A DNA stretch of 64,000 nucleotides from Paractinoplanes atraurantiacus (lineage in GTDB: Bacteria; Actinomycetota; Actinomycetes; Mycobacteriales; Micromonosporaceae), in NCBI RefSeq assembly GCF_900215205.1, contig NZ_OBDY01000006.1, forward strand, positions 327,942 through 391,941, in the 5' to 3' direction. The notes under the pieces were generated by a model. That model was not told the DNA's origin. It worked only from the letters and a program-made list of their open reading frames with translations, and made no database searches. Numbering within the stretch: position 1 is the stretch's first letter; each line of letters opens with the position of its first letter. A program made the translations under genes and the position numbers. Positions 50,272 to 59,137 of this stretch are shown in pieces.

Positions 50272-51873
50272 ATGTTGCACGCCGCGCTCGCACGCGCCCT
50301 CGCCGCCCACCAAGTCGGCACCATGTTCGGCCTGATCGGCGACGCGAACCTGTTCATGGTGCACAGCTTCGTGCACGAGTACGACGGGAAGTACATCGGC
50401 GCCGCCCACGAAGCGGGCGCCATGGTCATGGGCTTCGGATACGCCGACCTGACCGGCCGGCCCGGCGTCGTCACGGTCACACACGGACCGGCGCTGACCA
50501 ACACACTGACCGGACTGGTCGAGGGCGTCCGGGGCCGGGCCCCGATGCTGCTGATCGCCGGCGACACGGCCACCGGGAGCCGCGGGAACATCCAGGACAT
50601 CGCCCAGCGCGACGTGGTCCTGCCCACCGGGGCCGGTTTCGAGCAGGCCCGCAGCCCGCAGAGCACCCTGGACGACCTGGCCGTCGCGCTGCGCCGGGCG
50701 ATCGTCGAAAGGCGGCCCGTCGTGCTCAACGTGCCGTCGGACTTCATGCTGGCCGACGTCGACTATCGCGAGGTGCCGCTGCGCCTGCCGCAGGAGCAGC
50801 GGGCGTTCCCCGACCCGATCGCGGTGGCCGGGGCGGCCGCCCGCATCGCCGCCGCGAAATGCCCGGTGGTGCTGGCCGGCCGCGGGGCGATGGAGGCCCG
50901 CGACGCCGTGCTGCGCCTGGCCGAGCGGATCGGTGCCCCGGTGGCGACCACGCTCAAGGCCCGCGACCTGTTCCGGGGCGAGCCGTTCGCGCTGGGCATC
51001 GCCGGTGGCCTGGGCGGACCGGCCACCCAGGAGATCATCGACTCCGCGGATCTGATCGTCTCGCTGGGTGCGGGGCTCAACTCGTACACCACCCGCCGTG
51101 GAACTTTGTTCGCCGGCGGAAGGGTGATCGCGGTGGACACCCGCCTCGACGCGGTTCCGGCTCTCGCCGGCTCGATCGTCTCCGGAGACGCGGGTGCGGT
51201 GGCGGAGGCTCTGGTCGACGCTTTGGACCTCAGGGGTACGCCGTCACGGTCGTTCCGCACGCGGGAGATGGCGGCCGCCCTCGCGGCCCAGGAAGCACCC
51301 GGTGAGCGCCCGCGGGTCGCGCCCGGCACGGTCGACGCGCCGACCGCGCTGCGCCGGCTCGACGAGGTGCTGCCGCAGCGGCGCCTGGTGGTCAGCGACG
51401 GCGGCCGCTTCATGATGGAGTCGCTGCGCTACATCCACACCGAGCCGGGCCGCTTCGTGCTCCCGGCCAACTTCGGCTCGATCGGCCTGGGGATGGGCGC
51501 GGCCATCGGCGCCGCGGCGGCCGACCCGACCCGCACGGTCGTGATGGTGGCCGGCGACGGCGGCTTCATGCACGGCGGCGTGGCCGAGTTCGCCACCGCC
51601 GTCCGCGAGCACCAGGACATGATCGTCGTGGTCTGCAACGACGGCGGCTACGGCGCCGAGCACATCCAGTTCACCCGCCGCGGCCTGGACCCGTCGCTGT
51701 CCCTGTTCGCCTGGCCCGACCTGGCCGCGGTCGCCACGGCCGCGGGCGGCGAGGGCTTCACCGTCCGCGACGAGGACGACCTCGACCACGTGGCCAAGGT
51801 GATCGCCGACCGCCGCGGCCCGCTCCTGATCGACCTGCGCCTCGACGTCGAGCACATGACCCCGATGCCCTGA
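50272..51873 (+). CDS. ThDP-dependent acetolactate-synthase-like enzyme
   Basis: 533 residues. N-terminal PYR domain with the cofactor Glu in IGAAHEAGAMVMGFGYADLTG; central domain VVLAGRGAMEARDAV; C-terminal ThDP domain with VAGDGGFMHGGVAEFATAVRE (GDG...) and VVVCNDGGYG. Similar to large-subunit acetolactate synthase and benzoylformate decarboxylase-like enzymes; no regulatory subunit is near, so a catabolic or specialised role is likelier. ATG 50272 has GGGGAGGG five bases before; ATG 50269 is in frame. Confidence 0.85.
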   Translation: MLHAALARALAAHQVGTMFGLIGDANLFMVHSFVHEYDGKYIGAAHEAGAMVMGFGYADLTGRPGVVTVTHGPALTNTLTGLVEGVRGRAPMLLIAGDTATGSRGNIQDIAQRDVVLPTGAGFEQARSPQSTLDDLAVALRRAIVERRPVVLNVPSDFMLADVDYREVPLRLPQEQRAFPDPIAVAGAAARIAAAKCPVVLAGRGAMEARDAVLRLAERIGAPVATTLKARDLFRGEPFALGIAGGLGGPATQEIIDSADLIVSLGAGLNSYTTRRGTLFAGGRVIAVDTRLDAVPALAGSIVSGDAGAVAEALVDALDLRGTPSRSFRTREMAAALAAQEAPGERPRVAPGTVDAPTALRRLDEVLPQRRLVVSDGGRFMMESLRYIHTEPGRFVLPANFGSIGLGMGAAIGAAAADPTRTVVMVAGDGGFMHGGVAEFATAVREHQDMIVVVCNDGGYGAEHIQFTRRGLDPSLSLFAWPDLAAVATAAGGEGFTVRDEDDLDHVAKVIADRRGPLLIDLRLDVEHMTPMP

Positions 51874-51903
51874 GTGGAGGGTCCGTGGCGACCACGAGCC
51901 AAT

Positions 51904-51927
51904 AAAAACCTTGCATCCTCGGTTTTT
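51904..51927 (+). terminator. AAAAACC-N10-GGTTTTT terminator candidate
   Basis: Perfect 7-bp stem followed by a T-run, 30 bases after the ThDP gene stop. AT-rich relative to surroundings; an operator is possible. Confidence 0.4.
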
Positions 51928-51982
51928 TCGATTAACGTGCTCGTCACGGGCCGGAAACATCGGCTCAAAACCTTCAGCGCCG

Positions 51983-51996
51983 TTGAAAGGTTTCAA
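51983..51996. promoter_or_regulatory. dyad TTGAAAGGTTTCAA
   Basis: Perfect 6-bp arms around GG, in the gap between the ThDP gene and tetR. Similar to TTGAAACGTTTAAA before the GH106 gene. Confidence 0.45.
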
Positions 51997-52038
51997 ATGG
52001 ACGTTCAGGTCAGTGATGCCCGTTGGGTGCTCCGAGGG

Positions 52039-52641
52039 TCAGGCGCCGCCCAGAATCCGCCGGCAGTGGGCCCGTACGCCGCCCACCAGATCCGTTTCGC
52101 CGTCGGTGAGCACCCATTGCAGTTGCAGGCCGTCGCTGACCGCGATGCACTCCCGGGCGAGGGCGGCGCAGTCCGTTCCGCCGGCCAGTTCCCCGCGATC
52201 GGCGCAGCGTTGCAGGGTTGCCGCCAGATGTTCGATCACCGTGCGGTACCGGCGGGACAGGGCCTCGTGCGCGGGACTCGACGGATCCGCGGCTTCGGCC
52301 GTCGCCAGGACGTTGAGCTGGATCAGTCCGGGTTCGGCGAGAAAGCGTTCCGTGGTGCGGACCATCAGGTCGAGCACCTGGGTGAGGCCGGCGTCCTCCG
52401 GTAGCTCGCCCCACCAGGCGGCCGTCGCCTCGATGCGGTGTTCGGCCACGGCCAGCAGCAGGTGCTTCTTCGAGGGGAAGTGGTGCAGCAGGCCACCCTC
52501 GGTGACGTCGGCCGCCTCGGCGACCTGCGTGAGCGAGGTGCGGTGATAGCCCAGGCCGGCGAAATGCTCGGCGGCCGCGGTGATGATCCGGGCGCGGCGC
52601 TGCCGCCCCGCCTCGTAGCTTCCCGTTTTCCGGCGTGGCAC
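52039..52641 (-). CDS. TetR-family regulator, divergent from GH106
   Basis: 200 residues: helix-turn-helix RQRRARIITAAAEHFAGLGYHRTSLTQVAEAADVTEGGLLHHFPSKKHLLLAVA at 13-65, then a helical ligand domain. GTG 52641; a TATAC box lies 7-11 bases upstream. It diverges from the rhamnosidase gene across 51 bases and probably controls it. Confidence 0.85.
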   Translation of the reverse strand: MPRRKTGSYEAGRQRRARIITAAAEHFAGLGYHRTSLTQVAEAADVTEGGLLHHFPSKKHLLLAVAEHRIEATAAWWGELPEDAGLTQVLDLMVRTTERFLAEPGLIQLNVLATAEAADPSSPAHEALSRRYRTVIEHLAATLQRCADRGELAGGTDCAALARECIAVSDGLQLQWVLTDGETDLVGGVRAHCRRILGGA

Positions 52642-52660
52642 CCGTATAACAGTACCTGCC

Positions 52661-52674
52661 TTGAAACGTTTAAA
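52661..52674. promoter_or_regulatory. dyad TTGAAACGTTTAAA before GH106
   Basis: Imperfect palindrome of the TTGAAACGTTTCAA type, which in actinobacteria is usually bound by LacI-family sugar regulators. It lies 18 bases before the GH106 start. Confidence 0.5.
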
Positions 52675-52692
52675 GCACGGAAGGGAACGGAC

Positions 52693-55600
52693 ATGAGACG
52701 CTGGCTTGCCGCAGCTTGTGCCTGCCTAGCGGTCGTCGCGACCGCGGCCCAGGCCCATGCGGGAGAGAAGCACTGGACCAGCCTGAACCCGGTGACGCGG
52801 CTGACCGCCGCCACCTTCGCCGACCCACCGCAGAACGACATGCCGTGGGCGCGGTGGAACTTCCCGCCGGACACCGCGACGATCGCCGGGCTCGAGGCCG
52901 ACATCCAGGACGCCTACGACCACAACATCGGCGGCCTGGAGATCGGCCAGGGCGGCGTGCCCACCACCGAGCAGCTGACCGCCATCTACCAGAAGGCCAA
53001 CGCGCTCGGCATCACGATCAGCCTCAAAGCCGCCAACGGCCTGCCCGGCGCGACCTACCAGCCCACCGACGACCTGGCCCGGCGCACCCTGGCCATGTCA
53101 CCTCAGATCGTCGGCGGGGGAGCGAGCTTCACCGGCGCGGTGCCGGGAACCGGCACGATCGTGGCCGTGCTCGCCTACCGCTGCGCCGCGGCGACCTGCC
53201 CGGCGACCGGCAAGATCGAACTCGACCGTTCGTCGGTAAGGGACCTGACCGCAACCCTCACCGGCACCAACACCGGCGGCTACCAGGACGGGACCACGAC
53301 CGGCACGCTGAGCTGGACCGCGCCCGCGGGTCACCAGTGGGCTTTGCTGACGTTCCGCGCCGTGCCGTTCGGCAACCAGCCCGAGACGCTCACCAAGGCC
53401 GGCACCAGGCAGGTCACCGACGCGTACGACACATACTTCCGTGGCGCCCTCGGCAAGCTGGTCAAGCGCAACGGTGGTGACTTCTTCGTCGACTCGCACG
53501 CCGGCGACCCTTGGGGAGCGCCCGAGGAACTGTGGTCGAGCACCATGCGGGCCGACTTCCGCCAGGGAGCCGGCTACGACCTCGTCCCCAACCTGGCCGC
53601 GCTGATCAGCCCGGCCATGGCCGGCGCCTCGCTCGGTGGCATCCCGGCCAACGCCACGTCGTACGAGTTCAGCGACGGCACCGCCGACCGGGTCCGCTCC
53701 GACTTCAACCGGGTCCGCAGCACCCTGTTCACGCAGAACCGGATAGTGCCGTTCCAGAACTGGGCCCACACCTACAACATGAAGCTGCGCCTGCAGCAGG
53801 AGGACGGCCCGGTCACCTCGATCGGCGACCAGCTGGAGACCTCGGCCGTGCTCGACCGCTCCGAGTACGAATCGCTGACCGGCAGCGACCAGACCGACCT
53901 CTACCGCCCGATGGCCTCGGCCACCAACATGACCGGCAACACCTGGTACTCCACCGAGTGCTGCGCCGTGCTCAACGGCTCCTACCTGGAGACCTACCAG
54001 GACGCGATCATCCGGATGAACCACGAGTTCGCCGGCGGGGTCAACCGGATCGTCTACCACATCCGGCCGTACATCGACTCGCCCACCACGACCTGGCCGG
54101 GTCTCGGCTTCAGCGCGTCGAAGGTCGGCTTCTCCAACGCCTGGAACCGCACCCAGCCGTTCTGGCTCGACGCGGCCGCGATGAACGACTACTTCGCGCG
54201 CAACCACCTGGTGCTCACGCAGGGCCAGGCGAAAACGGACGTCGCCGTCTACATGCGCAACTATTCGTCGCCGTCGGCCTTCTCCACCACCGACCCGAAC
54301 AACCGGCACTGGCAGGACCTCTCGCTGCAACGCGCGGGCTACACCTGGGACTACCTCGACGAGGCGCTGTTCGACCTGCCCAACGCGAAGGTCACCAACA
54401 AGCGGCTGGCCGAGGACGGACCCGCGTACAAGGCTCTGATCTTCGATCAGTTCCTCTACCCGAGCAGCAACACCGCCCGCGGCACGCTGACCGTCGAGGC
54501 GGCGACAGACATCCTCTCGTACGCCGAATCGGGTCTGCCTGTCGTCTTTGTCGGCACCCCCACCGGCACCGGCACGATGCCGGCAAACAGCGACGCCACC
54601 CTGGCCAAGCTGGTCAAGCAGGTCTTCGCGCAGCGTAACGTCGTCCGGGTCGGCTCCGAGGCCGACGTCCCAGCGGCGCTCGCCAAACTGGGCGTGCGCC
54701 CGCAGGCCCAGCCGGCCGCCCCCTCCACTCTGCAGAGCATCCGCCGCAACGACCGCGGCACCGACTTCTACTACCTCTACAACCAGGGCGTCGACGCGCA
54801 CCCCGGCTCGACCGCTTCGTACGGCAAGAACCCCAGCAACTTGTACGAGGAACCGTCCGCCTGCGCCACGACGACGGTCAACAACCCGTGCATGGCCACC
54901 GGCGGCGCCCTCGACACGACGGTCACGCTCGAAGGCGGCGGCGTGCCGTACACGCTGGACACCTTCAGCGGAAAGATCACGCCGATCGCGCAGTACACCA
55001 GGAAGGGCAACTCGGTTTCCGTACGGGTGAAGCTGGCGCGCGACGCCTCCACGGTCATCGCGCTCAGCTCCGATCCGCGCCGGTTCGCGGCGCCGGCCGG
55101 CGCGGCCCACGTCGTCGCCACGAACGCTGACTCCGCCGTCCGCTCCGGATCGTCGCTGCTCGTGCGAGCGAGCAAGGCGGGCACTTACTCCACGACGCTG
55201 GACAACGGCCGCCGCGTGGTCACCAAGGTGCCGTCGGTGCCGGCGAGCGTCGACCTGACCGCGGCCACCTGGTCGCTGTCGGCCGAGGACTGGCAGCCGG
55301 CCAACCCGTACGGCACCACCGGCGAAGCCGGAACCGCGACCGTCAAGAAGCCGGTCGCGGTGAGGCTCGACGGCCTGAAAGCGTGGCCGGACATCCCGGA
55401 GCTGGTCTCGGCCTCCGGCGTCGGCACCTACACCACGACGGTGACGCTCCCGGCGGCCTGGTCGCGGAACAACGGGGCGACGCTCGACCTGGGCCAGGTC
55501 ACCGACACGTTCACCCTCGCGGTCAACGGGCATCCGGTGGCCGTGGACCAGATCGGCGCGAGCGTGGACATCGGGCCGTACCTTCGACCCGGAAAGAACA

Positions 55601-55746
55601 CTCTTGCTGTCCGTGTCACCACGACCCTCAACAACCGGCTGTACGCCCTGGACAGCGCGGTCCGCAACCGTGGGGTCGTCCAGAATTGCGGCCTGATCGG
55701 GCCGGTCACCCTCACCCCGTACCGGCAGGAGGTCGTCAGTAAGTGA
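52693..55746 (+). CDS. secreted GH106 alpha-L-rhamnosidase
   Basis: 1017-residue exported glycosidase. Sec signal peptide MRRWLAAACACLAVVATAAQAHA. The opening FADPPQNDMPWARWNFPPDTATIAGLEADIQDAYDHNIGGLEIGQ is the GH106 signature. Later parts carry RLQQEDGPVTSIGDQLETSAVLDRSEY and NRIVYHIRPYIDSPTTTWPG, and a C-terminal galactose-binding-like beta domain (ATLDLGQVTDTFTLAVNGHPV). It should release rhamnose from plant polymers or glycosides. AAGGGAACGG precedes ATG 52693. Confidence 0.88.
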   Translation: MRRWLAAACACLAVVATAAQAHAGEKHWTSLNPVTRLTAATFADPPQNDMPWARWNFPPDTATIAGLEADIQDAYDHNIGGLEIGQGGVPTTEQLTAIYQKANALGITISLKAANGLPGATYQPTDDLARRTLAMSPQIVGGGASFTGAVPGTGTIVAVLAYRCAAATCPATGKIELDRSSVRDLTATLTGTNTGGYQDGTTTGTLSWTAPAGHQWALLTFRAVPFGNQPETLTKAGTRQVTDAYDTYFRGALGKLVKRNGGDFFVDSHAGDPWGAPEELWSSTMRADFRQGAGYDLVPNLAALISPAMAGASLGGIPANATSYEFSDGTADRVRSDFNRVRSTLFTQNRIVPFQNWAHTYNMKLRLQQEDGPVTSIGDQLETSAVLDRSEYESLTGSDQTDLYRPMASATNMTGNTWYSTECCAVLNGSYLETYQDAIIRMNHEFAGGVNRIVYHIRPYIDSPTTTWPGLGFSASKVGFSNAWNRTQPFWLDAAAMNDYFARNHLVLTQGQAKTDVAVYMRNYSSPSAFSTTDPNNRHWQDLSLQRAGYTWDYLDEALFDLPNAKVTNKRLAEDGPAYKALIFDQFLYPSSNTARGTLTVEAATDILSYAESGLPVVFVGTPTGTGTMPANSDATLAKLVKQVFAQRNVVRVGSEADVPAALAKLGVRPQAQPAAPSTLQSIRRNDRGTDFYYLYNQGVDAHPGSTASYGKNPSNLYEEPSACATTTVNNPCMATGGALDTTVTLEGGGVPYTLDTFSGKITPIAQYTRKGNSVSVRVKLARDASTVIALSSDPRRFAAPAGAAHVVATNADSAVRSGSSLLVRASKAGTYSTTLDNGRRVVTKVPSVPASVDLTAATWSLSAEDWQPANPYGTTGEAGTATVKKPVAVRLDGLKAWPDIPELVSASGVGTYTTTVTLPAAWSRNNGATLDLGQVTDTFTLAVNGHPVAVDQIGASVDIGPYLRPGKNTLAVRVTTTLNNRLYALDSAVRNRGVVQNCGLIGPVTLTPYRQEVVSK

Positions 55747-57115
55747 CCAGGTCGCCGTGGCTCGACAGAGCGGCGGGCAGATCCTCGGATCGGCTGCGGA
55801 GGACGGCGTCGAGGAAAGCGGCGCAGGTCTCGGTGGTCATCCGGACGCTCCCGGTCCGGCCGAGGGAGCCGGTCAGGGCCGGGAGGGGCGGCAGGAAGAG
55901 CGGGGCGTCGGTGAAGGTGAGGTGGGCGCTGCCGGGGACGGTCAGCCGGTAGCTGGTCGCGGAGCCGCCGTCCAGGATCTTCGACAGCAGAGCGAGGTAG
56001 TCGGCGTCCGCCCCTTCCTTGATCTCGTGGGTGAGGGCGAGCACGGGCTGGCGTGAGGGGCCCTGGTCCGGGTCGGGGCCGCCGTCGAGGTTGATGACGG
56101 CGGTGAAGCGCGGGTCGCGCTCGGCGGCGCGCATGGCGGCGGCCCCGCCGATGGAGTGGCCGGTCGCGGCGGCCCGTGCGGTGTCGAGCCGACCGGTGAG
56201 ATCGGTGCCGGACCGTTCGGCGAGGTCGCCTTTGTCGAGGCGGCCGAGTTGGGTGAGCACGAAGCGGAGATCCGCGGCCCGGACGTCGATCCAGCCGGTC
56301 CTTCTCCGGGCGTCCTCGCCGGCATCGGCGGTGGCCGCGACCTTGGTTCGGACGGTGCGGCCGTCGGCCAGGACGACGGCGGCCGAGTCGTACGGGTGGT
56401 CGACGGCCGCTACGACGTAGCCGCGGCTGGCCAGGTCCTCGGCCCAGGCGGTGTTCTGGGTGCGGACGCCGCCGAGGCCGGGGGAGAAGAGCACGACCGG
56501 GAAGCGGCCGGCGGCCGGAGTCGCGTCGAAGGCTGCGTGGCTGTGGGCCCGGGTCGGCCCGTCGAGCAGGAAGGCGGGTGCTCCCAAATACGCGGCCTCG
56601 GCGCCGGCGACGGTGTCCGCCTCGCGGCGGGTGCGGCCGAGATACTGCGCTCGCGGCGTGTCCGCGGTGACCGACTGCGCCGGATACCAGAGCTGCGCTA
56701 CGACGGTGCGCCGGTCGGCCGGGTCCGGCGTGGCCGGCTCGGCGCGGGCGGGGTCGGTCCACTGCATCACCGTGGTGCCGACCGCGGACGGCCCGGACGG
56801 CTCCGGGAACTCCGGCACCGGCAGCGCCCAGGCCGCGCCCGCGCCGGCGGCGACCAGCGCGAGACACGTCAGGGATCCGAGGAGGGCCGGCCGCCGGCTG
56901 GCCCGGCGGCGCAGCAACCATCCCGCCGCCACCAGCACATCGGCCGCCAGCACCGTCAAGAGCTGCCAGCGCGGCGCGGGCAGGGTCAAGGCGGCGCCGG
57001 CGACCACCACACCCAGGGCGGCGAGGGCGGTCGGGCGGCGGCCTCTCGGCGGCAGCCACCGGCTCGCGATCAGCGCGACGGAACCCACGACGACGACGAA
57101 CTCCCACAACGACAC
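55736..57115 (-). CDS. PAF-acetylhydrolase/chlorophyllase-like membrane hydrolase
   Basis: 459 residues. Four N-terminal helices (residues 5-105), then an extracytoplasmic alpha/beta hydrolase resembling platelet-activating-factor acetylhydrolases: RRTVVAQLWYPAQ, FPVVLFSPGLGGVRTQNTAWAEDLAS, AAVDHPYDSAAV, nucleophile ATGHSIGGAAAMRA, and AHLTFTDAP for the His. Probably cleaves short-chain lipid esters. GTG 57115. Overlaps GH106 by 11 bases at the 3' end. Confidence 0.8.
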   Translation of the reverse strand: MSLWEFVVVVGSVALIASRWLPPRGRRPTALAALGVVVAGAALTLPAPRWQLLTVLAADVLVAAGWLLRRRASRRPALLGSLTCLALVAAGAGAAWALPVPEFPEPSGPSAVGTTVMQWTDPARAEPATPDPADRRTVVAQLWYPAQSVTADTPRAQYLGRTRREADTVAGAEAAYLGAPAFLLDGPTRAHSHAAFDATPAAGRFPVVLFSPGLGGVRTQNTAWAEDLASRGYVVAAVDHPYDSAAVVLADGRTVRTKVAATADAGEDARRRTGWIDVRAADLRFVLTQLGRLDKGDLAERSGTDLTGRLDTARAAATGHSIGGAAAMRAAERDPRFTAVINLDGGPDPDQGPSRQPVLALTHEIKEGADADYLALLSKILDGGSATSYRLTVPGSAHLTFTDAPLFLPPLPALTGSLGRTGSVRMTTETCAAFLDAVLRSRSEDLPAALSSHGDLVTY

Positions 57116-57210
57116 GGCAGGATCGTTCTCTGCGTCCGCTGTGAAGCCGCTGAGCTATAACGCCGGTCACAACTGTGAGATCGCGACGGCCGCGCCCGTC
57201 GTACGGGAAT

Positions 57211-58413
57211 GTGGATGTCGCCCTGGTACTGATCGGCCTCGTCGGTGGCGTGATCACCGCGCTGTCGCCCTGCATTCTGCCCGTGCTTCCGGTGATCTTC
57301 CTGTCCGGCGCGGACCAGAACCGCCGGCCCTACCCCGTGGTGGCCGGGCTGGTGACCAGCTTCAGCCTGCTCACCCTGCTCGGGGCGGTGCTGCTGGCCG
57401 CTCTGCCGATCCCGCCCGGCGCGATCCGCTGGGCCGGGCTGGTGGCTCTGGTGCTGCTCGGGATCGGGCTGATCGTGCCGCGGTTCGAGGCGATCCTGGA
57501 GGCCCCGTTCGCCCGGCTGCCGCAGCGATCGGTGGGCCGCGACCGCGGCGGCTTCGTGCTCGGCCTGGTGCTGGGCACCGTCTACGTGCCGTGCGCGGGG
57601 CCGGTGCTGGCTGCCATCACGGTGGCCGGGGCCACCGGGAAGGTCGGCGCGGGAACGGTGGCGCTGGCCGTCGGCTTCGCGGTCGGCACCGGCGTCACGC
57701 TGATGATCTTCGCGCTGGCCGGGCGGGCCGTGACCGCCCGGGTGGCCGCCTTCCGCCGCCGGCAGCGGGCGATCCGGGTCGCCTCCGGCGTCGCCGTGGT
57801 GCTCCTCGCGGTGGGGCTGACCTTCGACGTCAACCTGCCGAACTACGGGACCGCGCTCAACCACGAGATCCAGCGGCTGCTGCCGGCGCGCGTGCCGACC
57901 GGCTCGGGCGCACCGCCGGTGCTGGCCGCCTGCGTGAGCCAGGCGCTCTACACCTCGCCGTCGGATCGGGCCGAGGACTGCGGACCGGCGCCCGCCCTGA
58001 CCGGCATCACGAACTGGGTCGGCGACCCGGTCACCCTGGCCCGGCTGCGCGGCAAGGTCGTGCTGGTCGACTTCTGGACCTTCGACTGCATCAACTGCCG
58101 GCACGTCATCCCGCACATCGAGGACTGGTACGCGAGATATCACGCCCAGGGCCTCGAGGTGATCGGCGTCCACACGCCCGAGTACAGCTTCGAACACGAG
58201 TTCACGGGCGTGCAAAAGGCTGTCGCCAAGTACGGCATCACATATCCGGTCGCCGTCGACAACGACTACAAGACCTGGCAGACGTACGGCGTCCAGGCCT
58301 GGCCCTCGCTCTTCCTGGTCGACGCGATGGGCCAGGTGCGGCACATCGCGGTCGGCGAAGGCGGCTACGACGAGACCGAGAGCCTCATCCGAGAGCTGCT
58401 CACCACACCCTGA
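57211..58413 (+). CDS. CcdA-thioredoxin fusion (DipZ-like)
   Basis: 400-residue membrane protein. CcdA domain, six helices, with the reactive Cys in SPCILPVLP and VPCAGPVL; then a periplasmic thioredoxin/TlpA domain with active site FDCINC in VDFWTFDCINCRHVIPHIEDWY and VYP-like ITYPVAVDNDY. It should carry electrons across the membrane for extracytoplasmic disulfide reduction. It lacks the C-terminal carbohydrate-binding-like domain of mycobacterial DipZ. GTG 57211 chosen; GTG 57175 upstream is less likely. Confidence 0.85.
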   Translation: MDVALVLIGLVGGVITALSPCILPVLPVIFLSGADQNRRPYPVVAGLVTSFSLLTLLGAVLLAALPIPPGAIRWAGLVALVLLGIGLIVPRFEAILEAPFARLPQRSVGRDRGGFVLGLVLGTVYVPCAGPVLAAITVAGATGKVGAGTVALAVGFAVGTGVTLMIFALAGRAVTARVAAFRRRQRAIRVASGVAVVLLAVGLTFDVNLPNYGTALNHEIQRLLPARVPTGSGAPPVLAACVSQALYTSPSDRAEDCGPAPALTGITNWVGDPVTLARLRGKVVLVDFWTFDCINCRHVIPHIEDWYARYHAQGLEVIGVHTPEYSFEHEFTGVQKAVAKYGITYPVAVDNDYKTWQTYGVQAWPSLFLVDAMGQVRHIAVGEGGYDETESLIRELLTTP

Positions 58414-58426
58414 GAGGAACCCTGCG

Positions 58427-59137
58427 ATGTCGCTCGTTCTGCTGCACGGCCTGACCTTCGACAAGCGGCACTGGGACCCGCTGCGCCGGGTGCTGCCGGC
58501 CGATCTGCCGGTGCTCGCGCCCGACCTGCCCGGCCACGGGAGCGCCCCGCGCCGCGACTCGTACCGGATGGCCGAGGTCGCCGGGATCATCCACGACCAG
58601 GTCACCGCGGCCGGCCTGACCGATCCGGTGATCATCGGTCACTCGATCGGCGGGGTCATCGCGACCAAGTACGCGGCGCTCCACCCGGCCCGCGCGGTCA
58701 TCAACCTGGACCAGCCGCTGCTGCCCGGCCCGTTCGGCGCCGCCGTGCGCCAGGCCGAGCCGCTGCTGCGCGGCCCTGACTGGCGGCAGTTCTGGGACCG
58801 CATGCTGGCCGGCATGGCCATCGACACGCTGCCGCCCGAAGCCCGCAAGATCGTCGAGAACGACACCGACCCGCGCCCCGACCTGCTCCTCGGCTACTGG
58901 GACGAGCTGATCCACCACACCGACGACGCGATCCGGGCCGAGCGCCAGGCCGACCTGGCCACGTTGCGCGAGCGCGAGGTCGGCTACCGCTGGGTGACCG
59001 CCGGCGAGCCGCCGCTGCCGTACCTGGGCTGGCTGACCGCCGCCCTGCCGTCGGTCGCGGTCACCGTGATGCCCGGCAGCCACTTCCCGCACCTGGCCGA
59101 CCCGTCCGCGATCGCGGCTCTGATCCCCGCTCAGTAG
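58427..59137 (+). CDS. alpha/beta hydrolase
   Basis: 236 residues: LVLLHGLTFDKRHWDPLRRVLP, LAPDLPGHGSAP, VIIGHSIGGVIATKYAALHP, and the final GSHFPHLADPSAIAALI with the catalytic His. GAGAGGAA lies upstream of ATG 58427, 13 bases after dipZ, so they are probably cotranscribed. Substrate unknown. Confidence 0.85.
   Translation: MSLVLLHGLTFDKRHWDPLRRVLPADLPVLAPDLPGHGSAPRRDSYRMAEVAGIIHDQVTAAGLTDPVIIGHSIGGVIATKYAALHPARAVINLDQPLLPGPFGAAVRQAEPLLRGPDWRQFWDRMLAGMAIDTLPPEARKIVENDTDPRPDLLLGYWDELIHHTDDAIRAERQADLATLREREVGYRWVTAGEPPLPYLGWLTAALPSVAVTVMPGSHFPHLADPSAIAALIPAQ

Noticed and set aside
53098..55533. 811-codon minus-strand frame opposite GH106
   Set aside because: Shadow frame; the plus strand has a signal peptide and GH106 signatures.
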